Below, in pieces: positions 19,254 through 29,063 of a stretch of DNA of 64,000 nucleotides (positions are counted from its first letter, which is position 1; each line of letters starts with the position of its first letter). Source of the DNA: a virus; IMG/VR virus record IMGVR_UViG_3300014904_000032, positions 1-64,000 of that record; one strand, written 5' to 3'. The notes beneath the pieces are model-generated. The model saw nothing but the letters and a program-made list of their open reading frames with translations, was not told the origin of the DNA and did not search any database. The translations under genes and the position numbers were made by a program.

Positions 19254-22200
19254 ATGCCAAAAAATGTAAATTCTAAATCTTGGAGCTTATCTACTTCTGG
19301 TGGTAGAAAACATTCGAACCCAACGAATGCTATAACTGCCCCAACATTAACATTTACATCTAGCACCATCAATTCAATCACATTTTCGATTTCTGGTGGA
19401 TCAAATGCAACTGGTTGGGTACTACAATATAAAACCTCTATAGGTTCTTGGGGTACTGGTGGAACAACATTAACTGTTGGTGATCAGTCTTATACAATAA
19501 CAAGTTTATCACAAAACACAACGTATGACATACGAATAAAATGCACTAATACATACTATACAGTGTATAGTTCTACATTATCACCAGCAACACAAATAGA
19601 CACATCGGCACCAGTTGCGCCTACATTAACAGCGGGAAGTCCAAATTCAACATCCTTACCATTTACGATATCTGGTGGATCAAATGCTACTTCTTGGGCT
19701 GTTCAGTATAAATTAGCAAGCGATTCTAGTTGGACTACATATGGATCTTCAATAACAGTAGGTGCTACATTATATACTTTATCAGGATTAACATCATCAA
19801 CTGCGTATAATATTAGAATACATACCACTAACGCATATGGAAGCACGGATTCTAATATCATAAGCGCAACAACAAATGCTCCAGTTGTTACTACTGCTGC
19901 AATAAGTGTTAGTGGAAATCAATTAGTAAGTAGTTCTGGACAAACTATTCAATTGCGTGGGTGGAATATTGCAGGTAATGAATATGCACCAATTCAGGGA
20001 TGGTCACCAACTGATCCATCTGGAGGAAATAGTCCTCCTGCGCATGTATATTCAGACTGGAAGGTCAATTGCGTTCGTATCCCATTAAACGAAGCTGCGT
20101 GGAATAACACATGGACATATGATACTGATGGTAAATTACACGTCAGTGATCCTGGTCAGAACTATCGCACATCAATCATATCACAAGTCGCAGCAGCAAA
20201 ATCAAATGGTGCTTTTGTAATTTTAGATTTACATTGGACTAGTCCATCCAATATCGCACCTATGCAACAAGATTGTATGGCTAATTATGATAATAGTATA
20301 CCTTTTTGGACATCAGTTGCAAATACTTTTAAGGGCGACACGTCAGTGATGTTTGAGTTGTTCAATGAACCTACCCTTGGTCAGCAGAATGGTACGTTAC
20401 AACCAGCTCGTACTGGAACTGCAACAGGTGGTAGTGGTACTACATTGGTCGATAACACCAAGAGCTGGAAAATTAATCAGTTTGCAGGAGGGACGCTCAA
20501 GAACACAACAACTGGTGATCAATCAACAATCATCAGTAACACGCCAACTACGCTTACCACTACTGGAAACAGTGGTACAGTATCCGGCAATGGTTATCAA
20601 ATCACCGCACCATTTGTCACTCTCATGGAAGGCGGCTATGTAGATCAAGCAATTGGAAATAGTAATAATAGCACATATAGACAAATTAACATGGTAGATT
20701 TATCGGCTTACACAGGTGTTAATTTGTGGCCAGGCGATACAATCACACAAGGCGGAACTACAGCTACAGTCATCGGTTATGATCCAACTAACAGTAAAGT
20801 ATATTTTAAAGATTGGTCTGGATCATTCTCCACTGGCAGTTTAAATCGTACCGCAGGACGCAAAGGCGCAACGCTAATTTCACGTAGTCTATCTCAGGCA
20901 CCTAGTGTTTCAAGCGGTACTGCTGCTGACTTGGTAAGCAATAACTATAATAATAGATGGCGCAGCAGTGGAACAGTAAACGGACAATATTGTTCGTTTT
21001 ATATTGGCGATAAAGTAAGTGCTGGATTGCGCAACGTAACGCTATTCTGGATGCAGGATGCTACTTATGGGTTTAGACCAGACCTAACGGGCGGTGGTAC
21101 ATACTACAACTGCCCTGGATCATATCAAATTCGTGTGAATACAGCTGGAGCCGGTGCACGTCCAACAAGTGGTTGGTATACCATAGAAACTATCACAGGA
21201 AACAAATATACCAAACGTATGCACACAGTAAGTATGACCGGAGACTGGAAGTGGGTGGAGATATATTTCACCGCCAGTGAAGGTAGTGCAGGAAATTCTG
21301 ATATTGAAATCAAGTGCGACCTATATGATTCAACCTATGGTCTACCAAACTCAGTGCTGATTATAGGTGACTCGATAAGTGCCAATTCTTTATTATACAA
21401 AAATCAAGGAAATGCTACTAGCGCATTTCCAGACCTTGCAAATGCCGCTGGTGGATGGGCGGCTGGCGACTATCCATTGATGGTCAATGGTGGCATTCCA
21501 GGGTGGAGTTGCAGTAATTGGTTAGGACTTATTGATGAAGTACTAACACTATTCCCTACTCGGTTTGTTGAATTCGCAATGGGCACCAATGATTCAGGCG
21601 ATGGTACTCAAGGAGCATTAACTGCATGGAGTGCAAACATTCTAACATTATCAAACAAAGTAAAAGCTCTTGGTCGTACAGTACTTTGGGATACTATTCC
21701 CTATGCCGCTGATTTACAACATGGTAGTAATACTGTCAATTATAACACCGCATTAGCAGCAGTCATTACATCCAATCCATGGATTATGAATGGCGTAAAT
21801 AGATATGCATTAGGAAATATTACACAAGGTTCTATAGATCCTATACATCCTAGCGATCCGGGGATATCCCAATTACGCAGTGCTTACGCAACATTTTACT
21901 CAAGTCTAAGCCTCAACATCACAGCCACAATCAGCAACGCAAATGCTACATGGCGCATTGCTGGTATGCAGGAAATGTTGAACGCGGTACGAGCAGCCGG
22001 AGCAACCAATGTATGCATGGTGAGTGGCAATGGATGGAATGATGATCTATCTGGCGTATTGGCTAATATACCCACAGATTCAGCCAGTAATCTTGCTGTG
22101 GCGTGGCACCCATATCCACCAACACAGAAAATTAAAGCAGCAACCATTACAGCTGGCGGAAACGGTTATGCAGTAGGTAATACAGTCAAATTCGCAAGAC

Positions 22201-22727
22201 CAAGTAACGCTTGCCTTAAAAAAGCAACTGCTACAATCGATTCAATTTCATCTGGTGGGGTAGTCACTGGAATTTCATTTGCTGATGATGAATCTCGTGG
22301 ATTGTTCTTACAAAACCATCTACCAACCGGAAACTTAGTACAAGAATCTTCCACTGGAGGTGGCACAGGTTTACAAATCAGCGTTCCATCAGGAACCGGA
22401 ATCGGGTGGGATAATCAAGGATCACAATGGTCAATGCCAGCAAATTGGCCTACCGTACAAACTATTATGCAGACTTATCCACTTGTATGTACAGAGACAG
22501 GCGAAGTTACTTATCCTGGTGCTAGTGGATCTCAATGGATCACCGACATAACAACATGGGCAGATACTTATGGGGCAGGGGTAATTTTCTGGCAAATCAA
22601 TGCTGCTGGATGGTATGATTTTGAACATAGTAAAGAAGGCGAAAACGTTCTAACGAAAGATAAAGAAGGTACTCCTGCGGATGGATATGGTGTTACTGCA
22701 TATAACTGGTTATATAACCACGCATGA
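19254..22727 (+). CDS. Tail-associated GH5 cellulase-like protein with nested SGNH/GDSL hydrolase domain
   Basis: The 1157-residue protein has two fibronectin-III-like domains (about 20-205) and then a GH5 (cellulase A type) barrel. The barrel's first half includes 'DLHW' and the acid/base motif 'FELFNEP' with Glu372. About 500 residues are then inserted, ending with an SGNH esterase-like domain: 'GDSIS' with Ser707, 'GTND' with Asn779, and 'DPIHPSD' with Asp862 and His865. The barrel resumes with 'AWHPY' and the nucleophile motif 'CTETGE' (Glu1081), followed by 'FWQINAAGW'. A smaller beta insert ('GGNGYAVGNTV') lies near residue 965. Known GH5 enzymes hydrolyse beta-glucans; SGNH enzymes often deacylate polysaccharides. 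Joint attack on an acylated exopolysaccharide is an inference. Confidence 0.85.
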   Translation: MPKNVNSKSWSLSTSGGRKHSNPTNAITAPTLTFTSSTINSITFSISGGSNATGWVLQYKTSIGSWGTGGTTLTVGDQSYTITSLSQNTTYDIRIKCTNTYYTVYSSTLSPATQIDTSAPVAPTLTAGSPNSTSLPFTISGGSNATSWAVQYKLASDSSWTTYGSSITVGATLYTLSGLTSSTAYNIRIHTTNAYGSTDSNIISATTNAPVVTTAAISVSGNQLVSSSGQTIQLRGWNIAGNEYAPIQGWSPTDPSGGNSPPAHVYSDWKVNCVRIPLNEAAWNNTWTYDTDGKLHVSDPGQNYRTSIISQVAAAKSNGAFVILDLHWTSPSNIAPMQQDCMANYDNSIPFWTSVANTFKGDTSVMFELFNEPTLGQQNGTLQPARTGTATGGSGTTLVDNTKSWKINQFAGGTLKNTTTGDQSTIISNTPTTLTTTGNSGTVSGNGYQITAPFVTLMEGGYVDQAIGNSNNSTYRQINMVDLSAYTGVNLWPGDTITQGGTTATVIGYDPTNSKVYFKDWSGSFSTGSLNRTAGRKGATLISRSLSQAPSVSSGTAADLVSNNYNNRWRSSGTVNGQYCSFYIGDKVSAGLRNVTLFWMQDATYGFRPDLTGGGTYYNCPGSYQIRVNTAGAGARPTSGWYTIETITGNKYTKRMHTVSMTGDWKWVEIYFTASEGSAGNSDIEIKCDLYDSTYGLPNSVLIIGDSISANSLLYKNQGNATSAFPDLANAAGGWAAGDYPLMVNGGIPGWSCSNWLGLIDEVLTLFPTRFVEFAMGTNDSGDGTQGALTAWSANILTLSNKVKALGRTVLWDTIPYAADLQHGSNTVNYNTALAAVITSNPWIMNGVNRYALGNITQGSIDPIHPSDPGISQLRSAYATFYSSLSLNITATISNANATWRIAGMQEMLNAVRAAGATNVCMVSGNGWNDDLSGVLANIPTDSASNLAVAWHPYPPTQKIKAATITAGGNGYAVGNTVKFARPSNACLKKATATIDSISSGGVVTGISFADDESRGLFLQNHLPTGNLVQESSTGGGTGLQISVPSGTGIGWDNQGSQWSMPANWPTVQTIMQTYPLVCTETGEVTYPGASGSQWITDITTWADTYGAGVIFWQINAAGWYDFEHSKEGENVLTKDKEGTPADGYGVTAYNWLYNHA

Positions 22728-22750
22728 TAACTTTTGGAGAATAATTACTA

Positions 22751-24901
22751 ATGTCAACAGTAGTTCAAATTATAGATGCATTTAGTCCAGCGTATGGAGG
22801 CACAGCAGCAGCTGGAACAGTTCCTGTTTCCCTGAATGTGACTTCTGGGAATGTATTGGACGTTCTTTTCATGGCACATGCTGCGCTACCTCATACCTGT
22901 GTTATATCCAAATTATCAGGTACAGCAACAATCGGAACTCCAGTACAAATCGATTATATAGATGATACTGCAAATTACGCCGAAATTTACAGATTCATAG
23001 TTCCAATTACTGGAACAGGATCTCTTACTCTGCAAGCCACCTATGGAAAAACAAATGAAGATATTATGTTGGCAGCAGCAGAAATCTCTGGTGCAATTAC
23101 TACTGGATATGTGACTAGCCATAATACAGCATCACCGCCCCCATACATTGATGGTGGATCAATGTCTTCTGGGTATATAACACCAAGCAATACATCTGGT
23201 ATATTGTGTGGTTGGGCAGCAATGGTTAATGGTGGGACACTGATTTCACCAACTGCTGGTGGTGGAGCAACATTATTCGCATCCGGATTATTCTCAGGAT
23301 ATAATTCTGGATTAAGTTATGAATCTAAAGCCATATCATCAACTTCTCAAACTGAGATAATATTTCTACCAGGGCAAGGATACCAGAGAACTCATGTATT
23401 TGGAGCATTTTTTTCTGGACAAGCAGTTGCTACAATCACTAATGTAGATACTGATAATATCATAACATCCACCCAAACCGGAGTAGTTATTACTGGTGGT
23501 CTACTGACTGGTGGTACTGTTGATATTATACAGGGAGGTAGAACAATACCACAGACTGTTACAGCTACAACAGATTCAACTATAACATTTAATGTTGTAT
23601 TTGATGCACCAAGCTCATATGATTTATATTATGGATCAGCTACGCTTCGTGTTACTGCTGCATCAACAACAGACACAAAAGCTATTACCATAACTCCACC
23701 AGACGCCAGAAGTTGGGTTACCATAGGAACACCAAATACAACATCAAGCTCTCGTATCACTAGCACACCGGATCTAGCATCTGGAGATATTGTAGAAGTT
23801 GTTTCTGTTACTGGGGGAGCTATAACTGATGTATTGTTAAATAACGATGGAACATTTGATGCGTCTTCTAGTGTGACTCAATTTACTTGTAGAGTGTGGT
23901 CAGCAACTGATTTTACTTGGGGAAGTGCTGCCGCACAGATATTATCTGGGGTTGGAGTAACGAAAAATGCAATAAACACTGTTATGCAAAGACCAATTAT
24001 AAGCGGCAGGAAATACTCAGAAGCAACTGCCAAGCGTTGGCAGTTATGGTATGTTGATTCTATTAACTATACCACACAAAGTTCAGATATATACACCACA
24101 CAATTAGCCACTAATGATGTTGTTGTATTATATCCATTTAATTCCAATAATTCAGATCAAGGACGAGCATTTGCTGATGCTATCAAGGCAAAGAATCCAA
24201 ATGTAAAAATATTGGTATATTTCCTAATAAGCGAAGAACAAATAAATTCAACTTCAGGACCAAATGCTCAAATAATGAGAGATATAATGTCTGGTACTGG
24301 TGCTAATTTCCCTTGGATAGAAACATCTTTAGGTAATGGGGTTGCTGCCTCATATTCGTCTGCTCCAGTTGGATTTACTAAAAGCGGAGTCACGGCTGGA
24401 AATCCAGGTGGAAGCTCTACACCAGGAGTGTGTAGACTTTGGGATTATAGAAAAAGTGTATTCCAAACCGCATATAAAGCTGGAGTGGATGCATTATTTT
24501 CTTCATCATATTATTCGTATGATGGGTTGTTTATTGATAACTGCACAACAGCACTAGGAGTACATTCTACTGCTGGCTGGACTAGTGCAGGATCAACCAA
24601 CCAATCTGGATTACAGGCTGCATTACAGACCATTGTGACAGATATCAGAAACGCGCATCCTACTAAAATTATCGTAGGAAATACATCACAATCATACAAT
24701 GACCTAAATGGAACTCTATTAGAAGGTGATGCGTTAGACCAGACCACAATTAATAACAGATTAAGCGAATTAACAGTGACATCTGGTAGAATCCAGCCAT
24801 ATTATCCAATGTTCTCTTGCCCAAATTCAACAAAAACGACATATGAGCAAACTGCAATCTCTTTGGGCGCATATTTAATGCAAGAATATGTTGCACCGTA
24901 A
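22751..24901 (+). CDS. Tail protein with C-terminal GHL15/GH114-like TIM-barrel hydrolase domain
   Basis: In this 716-residue product the N-terminal half is beta-rich (about 1-225) and is followed by Ig-like modules, including one (about 330-390, 'LASGDIVEVVSVTGGAITD') that recurs as the next small protein. The C-terminal part (about 425-716) looks like a TIM barrel: 'DVVVLYPF', 'NPNVKILVYFLISEEQ', 'YDGLFIDNCT' (about 588-597), 'HPTKIIVGNTS' and 'YPMF'. This pattern resembles the putative glycosyl hydrolase families GHL15 and GH114, which act on galactosamine-type polymers in some members. Family assignment is by motif memory and substrate is unknown. Confidence 0.65.
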   Translation: MSTVVQIIDAFSPAYGGTAAAGTVPVSLNVTSGNVLDVLFMAHAALPHTCVISKLSGTATIGTPVQIDYIDDTANYAEIYRFIVPITGTGSLTLQATYGKTNEDIMLAAAEISGAITTGYVTSHNTASPPPYIDGGSMSSGYITPSNTSGILCGWAAMVNGGTLISPTAGGGATLFASGLFSGYNSGLSYESKAISSTSQTEIIFLPGQGYQRTHVFGAFFSGQAVATITNVDTDNIITSTQTGVVITGGLLTGGTVDIIQGGRTIPQTVTATTDSTITFNVVFDAPSSYDLYYGSATLRVTAASTTDTKAITITPPDARSWVTIGTPNTTSSSRITSTPDLASGDIVEVVSVTGGAITDVLLNNDGTFDASSSVTQFTCRVWSATDFTWGSAAAQILSGVGVTKNAINTVMQRPIISGRKYSEATAKRWQLWYVDSINYTTQSSDIYTTQLATNDVVVLYPFNSNNSDQGRAFADAIKAKNPNVKILVYFLISEEQINSTSGPNAQIMRDIMSGTGANFPWIETSLGNGVAASYSSAPVGFTKSGVTAGNPGGSSTPGVCRLWDYRKSVFQTAYKAGVDALFSSSYYSYDGLFIDNCTTALGVHSTAGWTSAGSTNQSGLQAALQTIVTDIRNAHPTKIIVGNTSQSYNDLNGTLLEGDALDQTTINNRLSELTVTSGRIQPYYPMFSCPNSTKTTYEQTAISLGAYLMQEYVAP

Positions 24902-24912
24902 ATAGGTAGAAT

Positions 24913-25176
24913 ATGAGTACTACAATAACAACCCCATATTGGAATACAGCAGTCAGAATAACAGCATCCCCAGATATTGCTTCTGGGGATATCATTGATG
25001 TTACTGCGGTGACTGGTGGAACGACATCTGATGTTACTATAAATCCGGATGGAACATATAATGTTGCTTCCGGTGTATCCCAATTTTCATTTACTGTTAC
25101 TTCTGGTGGGATAACTGGATCAGCTGGAACCATTGTTATCTATGCAGGACGCAAAAGGGTAATCATTCCGCAATGA
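24913..25176 (+). CDS. Small Ig-like beta-sandwich protein, paralogue of a domain in the preceding gene
   Basis: The 87-residue product is almost entirely one Ig-like module ('DIASGDIIDVTAVTGGTTSD') matching the module at about residues 330-390 of the preceding protein. It therefore looks like a duplicated, free-standing domain. It may cap or decorate the fibre complex. It is the last gene before the neck genes, and its stop overlaps a late-promoter-like octamer. Confidence 0.65.
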   Translation: MSTTITTPYWNTAVRITASPDIASGDIIDVTAVTGGTTSDVTINPDGTYNVASGVSQFSFTVTSGGITGSAGTIVIYAGRKRVIIPQ

Positions 25177-25182
25177 TAAATA
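25175..25182 (+). promoter_or_regulatory. Late-promoter-like octamer GATAAATA
   Basis: It differs from TATAAATA at the first base only and lies 25 bases upstream of the gene 13 start, at the border between the fibre block and the neck genes. Confidence 0.5.
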
Positions 25183-25207
25183 TGTATTATTACGAGGAAT
25201 TTATCTA

Positions 25208-25966
25208 ATGGCACAACCAACATCAAGACAAGAATTAAAGGATTATTGCCTACGAAAGCTGGGATTTCCTGTTATTGACATAAATGTCGATGATGATCAG
25301 GTAGAAGATCGCATTGATGATGCCATGCAGTTATTCCAGCAGTATCATTATGATGGTACAGAAATGACTTGGCTGGGTTTACAAGTTACACAATATCATA
25401 TTGATAATCAGCAAATAGAATTGTCTGATAATATTATATCAGTTAACAACATACTACCAATGACCGGACAGCAGACATCCACTACTGCTGGTGGTTTTAA
25501 TATGTTTGATATCAATTACCAACTGAGACTTAATGACTTCTACAATCTAACATCCAGCTCATATACGTATTACGTTATTGCCCGTGAACATCTAGCAATG
25601 TTGGATATGATCGTAACTGGTAGAGTACCATTCACATACAATAAAACCACCAACATATTATATATTGCAATGAATTGGCAAGCAAAAGTGAATGTGGGTG
25701 ATTATATCGTGGTTGAGGCGAGAAGAATTATTGATCCGGATTATTATTATAGTGTATATAATGATATATGGTTAAAGGAATACACCACACAACTAATAAA
25801 GAAACAATGGGGATCAAATCTAACCAAATATGGTGGTTATGTTCTTCCGGGTGGGATGATTATAAATGGTGAGAAGATATATGCGGATGCAGATGCCGAA
25901 ATTGCCAGATTAGAACAGAAATTACGCGACACTTACGAAGAGCCAGTACCATTCTTGATTGGATAA
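25208..25966 (+). CDS. 13: Neck protein gp13
   Basis: This 252-residue protein resembles T4-type gp13, which closes the filled head and joins it to the tail together with gp14. The N-terminus 'ELKDYCLRKLGFPVIDINVDDDQ' in outline (residues 9-31) followed by 'VEDRIDDAMQLFQQYHYDG' is the family's most recognisable part. It is shorter than T4 gp13. The ribosome binding site GAGGAAT and a late-promoter octamer precede it, and gene 14 follows after 5 bases, as in T4-type phages. Confidence 0.85.
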   Translation: MAQPTSRQELKDYCLRKLGFPVIDINVDDDQVEDRIDDAMQLFQQYHYDGTEMTWLGLQVTQYHIDNQQIELSDNIISVNNILPMTGQQTSTTAGGFNMFDINYQLRLNDFYNLTSSSYTYYVIAREHLAMLDMIVTGRVPFTYNKTTNILYIAMNWQAKVNVGDYIVVEARRIIDPDYYYSVYNDIWLKEYTTQLIKKQWGSNLTKYGGYVLPGGMIINGEKIYADADAEIARLEQKLRDTYEEPVPFLIG

Positions 25967-25971
25967 TATAA

Positions 25972-26877
25972 ATGACAAGCGTATATTTTAATAACCAAAA
26001 TGCAACAAGTGAACAGTTTTTACTTGAAGATATGATTCTTGAATCCATAAAGAATCATGGCATCAGTGTATATTATATTCCAAGGGATTCCCAATCTTCC
26101 ACAGATGAGTTGTTTGGTGATGATCCCGTTAAATGTTTTTCTAAAGCATTCAAGATAGATATGTATCTTGAATCCACCAAGGAATACACAGGCAACCATG
26201 AATTTTTTTCCAAGTTTGGATTAGAGATACAAGATTCTGCCACAGTTGTTATGGCTAGACGAACTTTTGAAAAGGTTGTGTGGAAAAATACCACAGCACA
26301 ACTAGATAAAAACATACCAGAGAGACATGTTCCAAAAGAAGGAGATTTGGTTTATTTACCAGTACAATATAAATTAATGGAAATTAAATTTGTCGAACAG
26401 GAAAAGAACTTTTTCCAGTTAGGAAGAGATTCAACTAATCCATATATGTACTCTCTCTCACTTGAAGCATTTAAATATAATGGAGAATTATTCACTACTG
26501 GTGTGGAGATAATTGATAGAATTGGTGATGTTCAAGGATTTAGTTTGGAGCATATCCTAAATACTGGTGGGATTGGGACATATCAAAAATATGAATGGGT
26601 GTATCAGGGTGACTCTTTAGATACAGCAACGGCACGAGGTGTTGTTGCTTCTTGGAATAGACCGGATAGAAAATTGAAACTGAGAAATATCAAAGGTGAT
26701 TTTGCTGTTGGTGTTGATATAAAAGGCTACTCAAGTGGGGCAGTCTGGACATTACCAGAATCAATAACAATAACGAATGCAAATACGGAAAATCTCGACG
26801 ATAACACTAGATTAGAAATAGAAGCAGGTAATTTCCTAGATTTCACAGAGCATAACCCGTTCGGGGAGGTAAATTGA
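25972..26877 (+). CDS. 14: Neck protein gp14
   Basis: The 301-residue product directly follows gp13, as in T4. 'ESIKNHGISVYYIPRD' and 'DELFGDDPVKCFSKAF' near the N-terminus, and 'KFGLEIQDSATVVMARRTFE' (about residues 80-99), are characteristic of gp14. It forms the neck with gp13 and completes the head-tail connector. It is somewhat longer than the T4 protein. A homing endonuclease separates it from gene 15. Confidence 0.85.
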   Translation: MTSVYFNNQNATSEQFLLEDMILESIKNHGISVYYIPRDSQSSTDELFGDDPVKCFSKAFKIDMYLESTKEYTGNHEFFSKFGLEIQDSATVVMARRTFEKVVWKNTTAQLDKNIPERHVPKEGDLVYLPVQYKLMEIKFVEQEKNFFQLGRDSTNPYMYSLSLEAFKYNGELFTTGVEIIDRIGDVQGFSLEHILNTGGIGTYQKYEWVYQGDSLDTATARGVVASWNRPDRKLKLRNIKGDFAVGVDIKGYSSGAVWTLPESITITNANTENLDDNTRLEIEAGNFLDFTEHNPFGEVN

Positions 26878-26909
26878 TTAAGTGATGCTATTCTCTAAAA
26901 TCGAAAATT

Positions 26910-26917
26910 ACTAAATA
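26910..26917 (+). promoter_or_regulatory. Late-promoter-like octamer ACTAAATA
   Basis: This is the same variant as those before genes 18, 67 and the 43280 tail protein. It lies 24 bases before the endonuclease start. Confidence 0.5.
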
Positions 26918-26941
26918 GTAATATCGAACTTGGAGAATATA

Positions 26942-27613
26942 ATGACCATACCATTTACATATTATCTTTATCACAAACCCACCGGCAAAAAATATTATGG
27001 AGTTAGATACAAATTGGATTGTCATCCGGATGATCTCTGGAATAAATATTTTTCATCCTCCAAAGAGGTTAAGAGATTGATAGCCGAATATGGGGTGAAT
27101 TCTTTTTTTTATGAGGTCAGAAGAGTTTTTGATACGACCAAAGATGCCAGAGACTGGGAATCTAGGGTTTTATATAAACTTAGAGTTGTGGAAAAAGATG
27201 ATTGGTTGAATCTAAATTATGGGAAGTCTGTACCACCAATGCATGGGAAAAAACACACACCGGAAACTTTACATTTAATGTCTGAAAAACAAAGAGGCAG
27301 TTTGAATCCAATGTGGGGAAAGCATCATACCGAAGAAGCTAAAAATAAAATTTCTATAGCACATAAAGGCAAAACCATCTCCGATGATACAAGAAAAAAA
27401 ATTGGGGAGAAAGCTAGGGGGCGAGTTATTCCCATCGAAAAAAGACACTTTCCCACAACAGAAGAAGTTAAAAGACGAGCAAAGACCAATAGAGATAGAT
27501 CACATAAAAGAACTATGGAACAAAAGCAAAGGATGAGTGATGCTACAATTGGTAGACGTTGGAGAATTTGCCCAGAAACTGGACGAAGAATATTTTTCAG
27601 AGAACAAATCTGA
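26942..27613 (+). CDS. Free-standing GIY-YIG-type homing endonuclease with NUMOD3 motifs
   Basis: ATG 26942 is preferred to an upstream TTG because GGAG lies 6 bases before it; the product has 223 residues. The N-terminus 'YYLYHKPTGKKYYGVRYK' fits a variant GIY-YIG core. Two NUMOD3-type DNA-binding segments follow ('GKKHTPETLHLMSEKQRG' and 'GKHHTEEAKNKISIAHKG'), and the C-terminus is strongly basic. Such genes spread by cutting homologous DNA next to themselves. It sits exactly between genes 14 and 15 and its stop overlaps the gene 15 start (TGATG), so expression of gene 15 is probably coupled to it. Confidence 0.8.
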   Translation: MTIPFTYYLYHKPTGKKYYGVRYKLDCHPDDLWNKYFSSSKEVKRLIAEYGVNSFFYEVRRVFDTTKDARDWESRVLYKLRVVEKDDWLNLNYGKSVPPMHGKKHTPETLHLMSEKQRGSLNPMWGKHHTEEAKNKISIAHKGKTISDDTRKKIGEKARGRVIPIEKRHFPTTEEVKRRAKTNRDRSHKRTMEQKQRMSDATIGRRWRICPETGRRIFFREQI

Positions 27614-28605
27614 TGTTATCTAATCAACATTTCTATCATAGAACAATCAGGAAAATGGTTGTTGCATTCGGAACAATGTTTAATAATATTAGACTTGTGC
27701 GCCATGACAAAACCGGAACATTTGAAATAGAACGCATAACTGTTCCATTATCATATATAAACAAAGAAAAATTCTATAAAAGAATCACACAAGATCCAGA
27801 ATTATTCAAACAGACTGAGGTAAATTTACCCAGAATGGGATTTGAATTGGATTCCATAATATATGATCCAGTAAGAAAGAGATCGATATATAACACAGAA
27901 TTCTCATATAACAATGATACTGGTTCTGTTGTTACAGTAAAAAGAACACCATACACATTTAATTTTACGTTAAACATATATGTGAGGAATGTGGAAGATG
28001 GTACACAAATAGTTGAGCAGATTCTTCCGTATTTTTCCCCAGATTATACACTGAAGGCAAGTCTTTTAGGATTACCTGATGTTGAGGATGATCTTCCATT
28101 GATATTAAATTCCGTCAGCCAAGATGTTCAGGATGAAGGATCAGCTGATAGTCTTCGAGTATTAACTTGGACTCTACAATTTACCATGCAAGGATATTTG
28201 TACGGACCAACAAACGAAGCAAAAATAATACATAAAGCAACTGCTAATACATTTTACTATAACACAGATGCCACAGGAACAAAAATATTAAATCTTGATG
28301 GTGGTAGTGTTGGATATAAGATAGGTGAATTAGTATATGAGGGATCATCCATAGGGAGATCAAATGCTACGGCATATGTTGAGTCATGGGATAATACATC
28401 AAATACACTAACCATAGTGGATACGAATGGTGTTTTATATAACAATAAATCATTACATGGTGCAGTAAGTGGCGCAACATGGAATATCACACGAATAGTT
28501 AATGATAATCATCAGCTAGATAATATAACAGTAACCCCAAATCCACCAACAGCAAATGTGGATGATGACTATGGATTCACAACGACAATAATAGAAACAA
28601 TTTAG
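27613..28605 (+). CDS. 15: Tail completion / sheath stabiliser gp15
   Basis: Translation probably starts at ATG 27613, inside the TGATG overlap; an earlier in-frame start lies within the endonuclease gene. The 330-residue protein has the gp15 landmarks 'FNNIRLVR', 'ITVPLSYINKEKFYKRI', 'FTLNIYVRNVEDGTQIVEQI' and 'LPYFSPDYT'. In T4, gp15 forms the hexameric ring closing the tail tube and sheath and binding the neck. The C-terminal part is longer than in T4 and includes an extra beta-rich insert at about residues 215-300. Confidence 0.85.
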   Translation: MLSNQHFYHRTIRKMVVAFGTMFNNIRLVRHDKTGTFEIERITVPLSYINKEKFYKRITQDPELFKQTEVNLPRMGFELDSIIYDPVRKRSIYNTEFSYNNDTGSVVTVKRTPYTFNFTLNIYVRNVEDGTQIVEQILPYFSPDYTLKASLLGLPDVEDDLPLILNSVSQDVQDEGSADSLRVLTWTLQFTMQGYLYGPTNEAKIIHKATANTFYYNTDATGTKILNLDGGSVGYKIGELVYEGSSIGRSNATAYVESWDNTSNTLTIVDTNGVLYNNKSLHGAVSGATWNITRIVNDNHQLDNITVTPNPPTANVDDDYGFTTTIIETI

Positions 28606-28613
28606 GTATTAAA

Positions 28614-29063
28614 ATGAGTGACTTTGATAAAAACTTATCTAGTATACTGGGCACAGCTCCAATAACGGCTGAATACACAGAAATTACTTCAAACACAAAA
28701 ATAGCCACCACAGAAACAGTCGTTGCTACAAATGATGTTAATAATGTAGAAACCGATGCTGATAGCGCAAGATCAGAAATATACAACATCATCAATCACG
28801 GCAATGCTGCAATAACGGAACTATCTATGATTGCTAGGGATACACAGCATCCAAGAGCATATGAGGTTATAGCGACACTATTAAAAACTCAAGCAGAAAA
28901 TGTAGATAAACTACTCAAAATACAAAAAGATAAAAGTGATCTATTATCAAAAACAAAGGACACGAACGAAAATGGTAACACAAATACAAACATAAACGTA
29001 GACAAAGCCGTATTTGTGGGCACTACAGCAGATTTGCTTAAAGCCATTCGTAACAAAACATGA
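28614..29063 (+). CDS. 16: Small terminase subunit gp16
   Basis: The 149-residue protein lies directly before the large terminase, with an ATGA overlap. The central helical part ('SARSEIYNIINHGNAAITEL...ARDTQHPRAYEVIATLLKT') and the C-terminal 'AVFVGTTADLLKAI' match the T4 gp16 layout, whose coiled-coil ring regulates DNA packaging. The linker at about 118-126 is rich in Asn and Thr. Assignment rests on these motifs and on gene order. Confidence 0.85.
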   Translation: MSDFDKNLSSILGTAPITAEYTEITSNTKIATTETVVATNDVNNVETDADSARSEIYNIINHGNAAITELSMIARDTQHPRAYEVIATLLKTQAENVDKLLKIQKDKSDLLSKTKDTNENGNTNTNINVDKAVFVGTTADLLKAIRNKT

